From: Coniferiporia sulphurascens
Lineage: Eukaryota; Basidiomycota; Agaricomycetes; Hymenochaetales; Hymenochaetaceae
Assembly: GCA_002794785.1 (NCBI GenBank)
Contig: NBBA01000011.1
Coordinates: forward strand, 1,116,001-1,180,000
DNA: 64,000 bases
Direction: 5' to 3'
The notes under the pieces were generated by a model, which searched no databases, was not told where the DNA came from, and saw only the letters and a list, made by a program, of their open reading frames with translations. The position numbers and the translations under genes were made by a program. This document shows positions 22,038 through 32,147 of this stretch, in pieces (the first letter of the stretch is position 1; each line of letters begins with the position of its first letter).

Positions 22038-25000
22038 TCATAACCCCATATGCGTCCGGTTCTTCTTTGTCGGGGGTCCCTCGTCATCGCTCCCATCCAC
22101 AGCATCATCATCATCATCATCTTCGTCCAATTCGTGCATACTTGACAACTTTTCACTTACGAATGGCTCATTTGCCGTGCTTGTCGTACTAGTAGCCCCC
22201 GACATACAACTGGAAGGGTAAGACGTGCACTGCCTTGACCGTTTCCTTTCCCTTTCCTCCGTTCGTTTCTTCGAAACTTCTTCAGTGGGCTCCGAAGGGC
22301 GACCATATGGTGTGAGAATAGACATGAGCTGTGACTTGTCGTCCTCCGGCCATACGCCCTTGTCTTCCAGCGCGTCTCTTAATAGCCCGAAAGCTATCGT
22401 GCCGCCTCCAGACCATTTGTGCATCCGATCTCTATTCTCTGCCTTCCTCTTCTCTAGTTTTGCTAGCAGGCGCAGATCCTCTTCACTTGTGGCTTCCTCG
22501 CCCATCGTGGGCTCGATATCCGCATAAATGACATGAAACATGTCAGATAACTTTTTTAAGAGAGTGTGGAGTTTTGGACGGTCAGGGAATGTTAGATTAT
22601 TCGGAATATAGCTTTTTCCCAGGATCTCCCCCGTTTCAAATTCCCGCCAGTAGTGTAAGAAGTTCCATCAGGGTTATTGAACACGACGTCTTCGTCAAAC
22701 ATCGCTAAGTAGTTCCTAAGATCATCTCCAGTGTGAGTCGAGGCCGTGTAGCGTACGCATACGTAAGTGAGAACGTGCAGGAACGACTCCAAGTCGTCTG
22801 CATATGTGTGTTTCTTCCCTTCTTTATCTCGGAGCAGCGCAGCTGAAATGAATTGCCAAGTTCCCTGTCAACATGGTTAGGAAGTGAAAGTGATCTGCAT
22901 TCAATGAGGATGCCTACCGTTCTGCCATGGCGAACCGCCCTTGTCTCATCCACTTCTTTTGAGAGATCCCAGTCGATCAGAAACCCTCTGCCATCATCGG
23001 TTATCATGATGTTCCCTGGACTGATGTCACGATGCAAGATCCCTGCCTCCTCGTAGGCCTTCCCGTGCGCTGCATTTCAAACGTTAACACCGAAGCTCCA
23101 AAAGGCACCAGGACAACGAACCTTCCATGGCATCCATGACAGCAGTCAACAACTCCTTCGTCGACCTGAAACTCAACAGGTCGCGCCCGACTATCCCAAG
23201 AACCAGCCTGTAATGAATGTAGCCATGTAGACGCCGCCTGCCTCCTTTAGGCCGGTACACCCATGACTTATCCGCAAACAACTGTGTAATCGTCATGTGT
23301 GTTGTTTCGATCTTGTCTTGAGATCGATCATTAGGCTGCGAAAGACCTGCGTCACTATTTAGAAGGGAGGCGTCGGTGTCCGCAAGACCATGGTGGTTTG
23401 CGGCGAAGCCATCGCGTGTATCACCGTCCTGGGAAGCGGGGACAGAGTGTCCAGGTTCCAGGATGGCTGATGATGGTGGATTGATTATGGACGTATCCTG
23501 AGTACCAACGGAGTCACTGTCGCCGTTATCGGCAGCTGTGGCTGAGAAGTCCTGCGGGGAGGATTCAGAAAAGGCCTGCGCAGTTGTGGTGTCATCGGTA
23601 TATGGCGATGCATCCCCAGAAGTGGTAGCTACGCCGTCAATAGGCGTATGGTCGGCTGGAAGGCTTGTGCGCTCTCGTAAATAAGGTGAGTCCGTACGGG
23701 TATTTCGCAATGCTTCCGCTGCTTTCACATTCCGTACATCTCCTTCATCGACGAGCGGGGCAGTGTGGGGCACCTCATGTTTACGAAGTTTTTCATAAAT
23801 GGAACCCTCCTTTTTTAGACGCGATGAATCGATTCTCCACGTATCTTTCAGATAGCAGACATTGCCCGTCTTAAGTTCGCACACCGCATTTCCCCGGGAT
23901 GCACGGCCGACCAAAGATTGTGCCATGTGTGTAGATTTTGGTCCAACGAAATATGATGGTTCCGAACTGTCATGTTTCTGTACCGCAAATTTGTAGAAAG
24001 TCTGTCCTAGGATTGCATTGCGGCGTGATTGGAAGCTTTCGTCACTTTCATTCATTCCTTTTTCTTGTGGTACTAAAGCCTTCATCGCCTTGTCTAACTC
24101 TTCGGCCGTTGGAGTGCTGACGGTCGTGTCGTGTCCACGCTGTTCTGGCGTGAGCTGGTCGTAACGGCGAAAGAAGTCTGCGAAATAAGTCGGGTCCTTC
24201 GCATACTCGATAGGCTCGGAGACGATAGCTCCGGCTCTGTCCCAGCGGATGAGTCGCGCTATGTCGCCGACAACGAGGACAGAGAACGTGTGCGTCCGAA
24301 AACCACAGCCCAGTTGGGCAACAACATAGGAGACCATCTGTCCAATAATATGCTCAGCCGTTGGCGTAGTTTTTACGAAAGATTCCTCGGGTGTAGTGGA
24401 GCTTCCCTCGAAAGGGTCGTCTGTTGATCGAGGCTTGAATTCGATAAAAAGTTCCATCTCAGAGAACCGGGTCCGGTTTGTAGCAGACCCCTTCCTGTAC
24501 ACCGAGACATCCGGTTTCAAGTAATCGTTCACCCAATCCTTATCACCTCCCCTTCTGCTCGAGTTTGTGAACTCCAAAGACATGAGGTCGAGACCTTCCA
24601 TACAAGCGATCTACCCGGGTGATGTCAATTGGCGAAACGGGAAAGGTGATACAGCAGACTTACAAAGGCCGGGTACATCCTGCTCTCTTGTAAGTGAATC
24701 TTTTTATTCTTTCCCCTCCCGGAAACGACCAGTGCATCCTTGTGCACATTTTCGAAGTATGTGGGCGAAAGTTCGGTGGATTCTGGTCCACTACCCGACT
24801 TGGGTAGGAACGTATTCAAGAAGTCGTCAACTGGCATAGGCCCTACGATGAAGTTCTTTGTTTCTCTATGCAAGCATTTCTGAAGCGCATCTGCCTTATA
24901 GCTTCGATTAGAGTGTGGCACTGAGCCAGAGACTTTGTAGGTTATTGGGGAAGTGTGATTGATGTTTCTGGTACCCTCGTTTTGTGGTGTTCTGGGACGA

Positions 25001-25047
25001 CTTCTAGAGCCGGAGCGAGATCGTTTTGAGCCAGAGGCAGCCGACAT
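22038..25047 (-). CDS. FunK1-type protein kinase copy E, one late frameshift
   Basis: Four-exon organisation as in copy B, and subfamily sister of copy D (N-terminus MSAASGSKRSRSGSRSRPRT). It is the only copy with the canonical catalytic loop, LHRDISPGNIMI, followed by LIDWDLSKE. Other blocks: [123 protein letters not shown]. After TTGGNLKRG the frame is lost at a run of five G near 22645; the homologous continuation ([27 protein letters not shown], tail with a Asp run and KKNRTHMGL) is open in another frame to 22038. A single homopolymer indel would restore the family layout, so error or recent mutation are both possible. Confidence 0.75.
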
Positions 25048-25420
25048 GGTAGTGGTGTAAGTGTTGCAATGTAAGTGAGCGAGGACAAGAACGCGTCGAG
25101 TACCCGCGTGTGTCAAAGAGTCCAACAGGTCACATGACCCACCAATTATTCCCACGGTGGACTTTCTAACCTAAGTTACCTGTACTTAAGTCAATACGGA
25201 TTTTGTCATATGCGAACAGCGGGTACCAGCTGGAAATACTAAGAACTAACTGGCCTGTTTGCGTTCTATCCTGTTTTATTTAGATATTTCAAAAAAGAAA
25301 TATTCGATCTTTAAAATATTAAATAAAGTAAAGCCTGTAAAGGCCAAGTCAATTCGTTTCCCACGATTACTTAAGAAATCATTTTGCTTGGAAATTCATT
25401 TTCGCCCATATTCGCTGCAC
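25048..25420. promoter_or_regulatory. Divergent upstream region, kinase copy E and mitochondrial RRF
   Basis: 373 bp between the copy E start (minus) and the recycling factor start (plus). The left side holds the kinase-type CACATG site; the right side is AT-rich (25270-25400). No gene seen inside. Confidence 0.4.
25129..25138. promoter_or_regulatory. GTCACATGAC motif upstream of kinase copy E
   Basis: Lies 82 bp upstream of the copy E start, within a block (GTGGGAATAA...GGTCATGTGACCTGTTGGA on the gene strand) also present upstream of copy D. Confidence 0.5.
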
Positions 25421-26492
25421 ATGGCCGCGCTCCCGCTTTCGCAACTGGCGACCTCGCTCATGGCAGACCTTTCCTTCTGCATCCCATTCGTTTACGTCGC
25501 CTGGATTGACACGGGTTGTCTTCCGAATAGGCGCGTCTTCCGCAGCTGAAACTCGGACGCTGTCCCAACGCCGTCTTTACGCGTCGAAGGCAAAATCCAA
25601 ACAAACAGGCAAGGATAAGGATAACGGCGGCAAGTCCGGAAGGGGGGCATCTGCGGAAACTGGGCGAGGAGGACGGGGTGTGGACACTGCGGCCCTCGTA
25701 CCTGGCTCGCAGCAAGCGCTCACGGGCGACGCGCTGGCGGAGCATGCGCGCGCGGACGCGAAAATGGGAGCAGCGGTTGAGTGGCTGCGGCGCGCTGTCG
25801 CAGGTATGGAGGCACAGGGTGTAGGACGCGTAACGCCGGACGTACTGCGGCCTGTGCGTGTCGTGCTCCCTGGTATGCCGGAGGGCGAGACATGCGCACT
25901 CGCGGAGGTTGCAACTGTCGGCGTACGCGAAGGAACAACCCTTCTCGTTACTGTATTCGCAGAAGATGTACGTCCTCTTTATTTTTATTCTTTTTCGCAC
26001 CTCCTTTTGATTGCTAACTATGGACGCGTTTCGTGCCGTAGACTCTCAAGCATGTTGAGAAAGCGATTTATGCGGCACAAATTCCGCACGTTGTTCCGCA
26101 GAAGCTAGACAACAGGACAATCAAAATCCCTATGCCAAAGTGCGTCTCTTTTTCACATATACCATCTTTCTTGTTCAAGCGATCAAACTAAACGTTGTTG
26201 TAGACCAACTGTTGCTGCGCGTGCGGACCTCGCGAAGGCCGCTGCGAAGACGGCCGAGGACACACGCGTGCAATTGCGTCGACTCGCACAGGCAAGCGTT
26301 AAAAAAAGGCGGTTATGAGAAGCGCTCGCTTGAGTCAGATGAAGTATGTGTATTCTGCGTCTCCTGATATATGACTCGTAGTGACATTTACCCCTGTGGT
26401 AATTGATACAGTTTCACGAACTCCTGCAGCGACATCTCAAAGATGTGGAGACGGTTCTTGGAGATCTGAAAAGAAATTTGGGAGTCAAGTAA
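25421..26492 (+). CDS. Mitochondrial ribosome recycling factor
   Basis: Releases mitochondrial ribosomes after termination. Conserved RRF-domain text after splicing: LLVTVFAEDTLKHVEKAIYA, RTIKIPMPKPTVAARADLAK, AEDTRVQLRRLAQASVKKGG and a C-terminal helix FHELLQRHLKDVETVLGDLK, stop 26490-26492. Clear introns: 25968-26041, 26140-26203, 26344-26411. The N-terminal part contains a Ser/Arg-rich RRLYAS stretch typical of a mitochondrial targeting sequence, followed by a Gly/Lys-rich linker. The exact 5' end is unresolved: ATG 25421 (or 25460) is in a different frame from the main body (open from about 25506), so a short intron or a small indel near 25490-25545 is needed. Divergent from kinase copy E, convergent with the hydroxylase. 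Confidence 0.85.
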
Positions 26493-26788
26493 TATTGGAG
26501 ACGGTTAATTCGGATTGCACACCCTTGGGACCATGTTGGAATCACGGTACTATCTTAGTTAACATCATATTTGCATTCGAATGAGTCCTACGGCAGGCAT
26601 CAACGATCAGACCTTTATCAAACCAGGGGCATCGAATTAGACTTTAGATAACAAAGATAGAGCACAATCGTAAACTAAGTATAATCCACATAGTGACAAA
26701 TAACTGAGAGGAGCTTAGCACGTCAAAGAACTAAGTAATGAGACAGCCACCGTTCGTCGAATCGTTACCGGAAATCGACCATACTGTC

Positions 26789-28313
26789 TTACACGGGGAG
26801 AGCGGTGCCAAACACGATGTCCCAAATTTTGCCTGAAAGACAAATCAGACCGGAAAGAAGGTGAGAATAGGAACAAGGACCCACTTGTAACACCGAAGCC
26901 AAGCTCGAAGTTTTTATAATGATGCGCGAGATGGTATTTCTTCATCTCACGCAGATACGCCGGGAGGGCCGTGTGATGCAGACTGATGTTTTGAAATCCA
27001 ATTAACCCTTAATCAGGTAGAACAATTTTAAGACGGCACTTACGCGTAATGCATGCAATCATAGAAAATATCTATTATGGCACCATCGGCTTTCGTCAAG
27101 CAAAGAAAAAACATCGGTAGACCTTATCACTTACAGAATGTGTACGAGCCAGATATAATTCCATTGGCGACAGGCGTAGGGAAAAGCGCGTACGCAAGAC
27201 GCGTGAAAGGCAGAGACAAGGCAGCGAATAGCAATGGGGGCATCACAAGTCGTAGACTATAGATAGCATTTTGTATAAATCATCAGTCAGGGGCACGATC
27301 ATGATGGCACAGATCGTAATTCTCACCGATCCATCGGTACATAATGATGAATGCCGTGCAAGAGGAAGTGTAGCAGAATAGCCATCGGATGATCCGGTAG
27401 GTAAAAGTCGAGATGGAACAAGAATCGGTGTAGACCGTATTCAAGTAGCGTCCAGATAACATTACCCAACGCGAAACACGCCAGTGTGCGGACCAGAGAC
27501 GCGCTTGTAATCGCAGCAAGAGCAGTACTTGAAAATGGCAGAAGCGGCGCTGCAGCGAATGGCGGGAGGGAGCGAGAGAAGCCAATGACGGAACGCAAGA
27601 ACAAGTTCAGGGTGATGGGTCCCCAAACAGCGGGTACGACAAACCACTTCGTACGCGTGAAGATCTTGACGGGTATAAGTTGGCGAAAATAGAATACATA
27701 GTCAGGAGTGTTACACCTACCTCTAGGTACGAGGGTCCAAAAAGTCGCACAGGTTCCGGAAGATGGCGCGGTTGGTGGACCTGCTTAAGATAGTATGATT
27801 TACTAAGAGAAGATTTAATTAACGATGCGAAATCAAGAACGAATGGCGCACCTGAAATTCGCGCCCCAAAACTGAGGTATGAGCGGCTTGCGAAGATCAA
27901 GGAACTGGTTTTTCTCATAATCCGCAAGTGAGTCGGTATTTTCAGGCTGGAAGTCGTCCTCTGCAACCCAATCTGTGCATTTGCGAATGTATTAACACCC
28001 TGTAAAACAGATGCAACCTGGAGGGAGAACACGTACCGTCGCTGACAACAATCTCCCCCTCCAGAAGCCTCCCAATGACATACTCGTTGAGCATTTCATA
28101 TGCAGATTCGGAGTGTTCATGCTCAGCCTCGTCAGTCATGACCTGACCGACATCCTTGCCCGCCCAGTTAAGGATGAGGTCGTCGCCGCCAGGATGGTCC
28201 GCTAGGAAAGCGGAGACATCGTACACCTTGCCGTTGCGTGAAACCCAGCAAGAGCTACTGGTGTTGTGAGCTGCAACATCCTCAGCAGTGTACACACGAA
28301 TGCGTTTAGACAT
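26789..28313 (-). CDS. SCS7: Sphingolipid fatty acid 2-hydroxylase (SCS7/FA2H type)
   Basis: ER membrane di-iron enzyme that 2-hydroxylates the very-long-chain fatty acid of ceramide. The start ATG at 28313 opens directly into an N-terminal cytochrome b5 domain: MSKRIRVYTAEDVAAHN, then VYDVSAFLADHPGGDDLIL with the haem-binding HPGG. The C-terminal hydroxylase has membrane segments and the full histidine set: LHRFLFHLD, LLHGIHHYVPMD, CMHYALHHTALP and YHLAHHYKNFELGFGV, ending KIWDIVFGTALPV, stop at 26789. At least five introns are inferred. No missing His was seen. It shares a 251-bp divergent promoter with ENP2 and is tail-to-tail with the recycling factor, 296 bp apart. Confidence 0.92.
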
Positions 28314-28564
28314 TTCGACGGTCGTAGTCGTAGTCGTTATTGAAGGGGGAGAAACCGCAGTAACTGAGCCGGAGACTGCTGAGACTTTATAGAGTCCCGA
28401 AAGTGGCGAGATCAAATAAACTATACCGGTAGTCGCCTAGACGTTTCGTGCTTACCAAAATAGCATTACGCATGTTATCTACCTGAAATGGTATACTATT
28501 CTCACGACCAACAATACGCGCGGTCATAAATATAGCATCTACAATTTTTCTGTTGCAGGCCACC
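28314..28564. promoter_or_regulatory. Bidirectional promoter between SCS7 and ENP2
   Basis: 251 bp between two divergent start codons, so 5' UTRs and promoters of both genes must lie here. No sharp motif was identified. Confidence 0.5.
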
Positions 28565-31073
28565 ATGGATTCGAGCTCGGTCAAAGTGTACACCGTCAAC
28601 GGCGCCGCCTCAGGCTCAACGTCGGCATCGGCGCTGCCCGACTGGCTCACCCGCAAACGTGTTGCGAAGAAGGGCAAACGTGCTATTAGAGAGCACTTCG
28701 AAGGTACTATCGACCTCATCCAAGAATTCGAGTTTCCCGAAGCCAGTAACAGGATAAAAACTACACGGGATGGTCACCATGCCGTTGCGACCGGCGTATA
28801 CAAGCCCCAAATGCGTGTATATGACCTTGATCAGCTCACTTTAAAGTTTGAGCGTCACTCTGATGCGGAGAATGTTGACTTCGTTGTGAGTACGTGCCAT
28901 GACCACTTCTCCCTTTTGCAGCTAAGCGTACCTTGAAAACCATCACTAGATATTATCGGATGATTGGACGAAGACGCTTCTCTTGCAAGCTGACCGCTCA
29001 CTAGAGCTGCACACTCAAGGTGGCTTCCATTATCGTACCCGTATCCCACGTCCAGGGCGCGCCGTCGCCTACCACTTTCCCTCAAGCGATGCCCTCGTCG
29101 GGGCATCTGGATCCGAGGTTTATCGTTTAAACCTGACTCAAGGTCGGTTTCTGAATCCCCTCGTGCTCGGTGGCGACGGCGAAGATGTCCCCGGCGTGAA
29201 TGCAGTTGACATTAACCCTGCGCACCAGCTGTTCGCCTTCGGCATTGAGGATAATGGTACCGTGGAGTTTTGGGATCCACGTGCTCGCTCTCGCGTCGGT
29301 ATACTTCGGTTGCCCCGAAGCCAGCTTGCAGTGAGCGGCTCATTCGCACCTTCGCTTCCGGGTGTCGATAATGTGGTCTCTGGTAAGGGTTTATCTGTCA
29401 CCGCTATTGCATCGCGGTCGGATGGGCTGTCTTACGCCATTGGAACATCAACGGGTCACACACTACTGTATGATATTCGCTCAACCAGACCTTTCGCTTT
29501 GAAGGACTTAGGCTACGGGTTGGCTGTCAAGAGCGTTTCATGGATCGAGGGCGGAAGCAGGATGGCAGGTGATGGCTTGGTTCTCAGTGCAGACAAGAAG
29601 GTTATCAAGATCTGGGATAGAAATAACGTGCGATATCCTATTTCTCAGGTTACCCGTGCCGGTTATTAAATCTTTATTATATTTCATCCGTCAGCCCGAA
29701 GGAAATTTTGCTTCCATAACGCCTACGTACGATATCAACGACGTGCATCACCTGCCTGGCAGCGGGCTAATTATGGTCGCAAATGAGGGCATCCAAATGA
29801 CAAACTTCTATGTACCGGCGCTTGGCCCCGCTCCACGCTGGTGCAGCTTTCTTGATAATATTACCGAAGAGCTCGAGGACCAAACCACGCGCTCGGTTTA
29901 CGAAGACTACAAGTTCGTCGAGCGAACCGAGCTCACAAAGCTCGGCTTGGACCATCTCGTCGGCACGCCCGCGCTCCGACCTTACATGCATGGCTACTTT
30001 TTATCACTTCGCCTGTACGATGCGGCACGCGCGATTGCGCGTCCGTTCGCATACGAGGAACACCGCGCGGCGAAAGTCCAGGAGAAGCTCGACAAACTTG
30101 CGGAGAGCCGTATCAGGTCCCGTCCAGGCGTACCCGTGCCGAAAGCGAACAAGGCACTTGCGCAACGTGTCAGAAAAGAGGAGGAGCGTCTGCAGAAGCA
30201 CGAGGAGCGAAAGAAGGAGAGGAAAAGGTTGCGCGAGGAAGGCGAAACAAAGGGAGAAGGAGACGAGGAAGAAGGGGAAAGGGAGCAAGACAAGGAAGGA
30301 GACGATAAACCTACAAAGGCTACCCTTCTTAGTGACCCGCGTTTCGCGGCACTGTTCGAGGATACTGCATTTGAGGTTGATGAAGGCAGTCGCGAATATG
30401 CGCTCTTCAACCCATCACGTGCTGCACAGGGAGATATACCCCGCACAAAGACGGCAGTGGAGATAGAGGCAGAGGAAAGCGATCGGCGCTCGAGCTCACT
30501 CAGCGGAAGTTCCAGTGAAGGCGAGACAGAAAGCGACAGTGGCGAGGATAGCAGTGATGCAGGTGACCTTGATCAGTACAACCCGCGGGCGCGACCTGCC
30601 GAACCCCTTTTTGCATCGGCCCAGCGCCGCCCTCCAAAGCAACCGCGTATGGTTGCCGCCGCGCCGCGTGCGGAAGGTCGAGGTAGGGGCGGGAGTGACG
30701 TTGGGAAACCCTCTCATGGCAAAGATGCGCCGTTTGGTCAGCGGCTTTCGTCATCAAGAGGTGGCGGAAGTGCGAAGGCAGGCTCGAAGGCGAAGAAGCA
30801 TGATGATGACGCGATGGAGATCTCATGGGTTCCGAGCGCGTCTGGTGTGCGTGATGCAGATGACATGCTGGTGCCTGGAGGACGCGGAAAGCCCAAAAAA
30901 ACTGCGGGCGGCCGGAGGGGTGTCGAGACCTTCGGTGCCGGACTCGAGCGCGGAGGAGATGGTGGGGACGGGACGGTCGTGGGAAGGAGTTATCGGAGAG
31001 CGAGCGGCACGGGAGAACACGGCGGAGGAGGGATGTACGGAGCGGAAGCAAGAATGCATTTAGGGGCGTCTAG
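28565..31073 (+). CDS. ENP2: Nucleolar ribosome-biogenesis protein ENP2/NOL10
   Basis: WD-repeat SSU-processome-associated protein for 40S maturation. Start ATG 28565 (MDSSSVKVYTVNG), then SALPDWLTRKR, IELIQEFEFPEAS-like text (IDLIQEFEFPEASNRIKTT), GVYKPQMRVYDLDQL, repeats with FGIEDNGTVEFWDPR and LSADKKVIKIWDR, DVHHLPGSGLIMVANEG, and a C-terminal NUC153-type block DPRFAALFEDTAFEVDE. The tail is charged. Introns: 28886-28949 and one at about 29652-29696. The main frame runs to 31140, but the usual C-terminal ending (ESERHGRTRRRR...RSGSKNAFRGV) is coded in another frame that stops at 31071-31073; a one-base frame change between about 30940 and 30990 would join them. I give the end at that stop; the alternative is 31140. 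Confidence 0.88.
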
Positions 31074-31140
31074 TGGCTTGTGGGTGAATGCTCATTACTC
31101 AAAAAGTACCATAGATTATATATATGTTTTGTGTATGTAA

Positions 31141-32147
31141 ATATACGATGTAATGAGGATTTTCTGTGTGTTCGACAAATGACACCCAACCGCAAAGTGT
31201 GAGGGCCAGCCATGTTCATTTGTTACGTAATAACATCACAATATTCAACGCAAAGATCGACGGATCCACACTCGATCGACAGCGTCCTAGTTTGCAACTT
31301 GAAATACATAATCAGCCCTTAAAAAGTCGATGAAAGACCCAGATATTGTCAGAAGAGAAATTAAACTACCTAGTATACAGGCGGATGAAGAGGGGAAGTC
31401 CCTGGGGAGTGTGAATGTGCGCTCTTCTTCGTTCGCGGCAGTTGAAACCCGTTTTCATATCCCTGTTGACAAATTTTTTCCTGTAAGGAATGAATTGTCA
31501 CTTAGATGGACGTTTTAACAGCTGGTATTCACGGTGAAGTGGTTCTCATTTGAAAAATTCTGAGAAAAGAAAAATATCAATTGACTTAAGAGTCCTGGCA
31601 TCATGGCATAGCTGAGCCATTCTTCGATCAGCTCTGGCAACAGACTCCTCCGAGGAAATAAGTCAATGCATACTTCCCCCTCGATTGTATAGTGGCCCTC
31701 CATTAGTAGGTTTACGACACCTGACCTTAATCGGAAAAGGTATTATATGCAAGGGCTTAACGTGATCTTGGGTGCGTACTATATCGCGATGGAAGCACGA
31801 AGAAAAACACATTTATAACACGTCAATATGGATTAAAAGGTAAACCGTAAACTGCGAGTGTATTGAATCCTTATCAGCTGCGCTTCGGATAAGTATCTAA
31901 ATGTAGACTGGTCACGACTTTAGGAACACATTCAAGTTGAATCCTAATGACAGGATACTATCGAGCTAAATCTAAAGCTGGACGTTGACATAGCTAATCC
32001 TTCTCAGGTCGTGATCAGCTGTGCGTGATCAGCGAAGACCAATGGTGAGTTCGCTTCATGGGCGGAGCTTGGACGGGTTAAGGAACAGGCACATATCTGC
32101 CCCCGGACGTTTCTCCTTTACGCTTCCCTCCTTAAGCTCACAAAAGA
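31141..32147. other. Intergenic, no gene supported
   Basis: Two short frames (31330-31518 plus, 31515-31703 minus) have no recognisable domain. The rest is AT-rich 3' and 5' flank. No repeat or RNA gene seen. Confidence 0.4.

Noticed and set aside
29810..31063. Long overlapping frames on both strands within ENP2
   Set aside because: They are shadows of a GC-rich, charged coding region; ENP2 in the main frame explains it.
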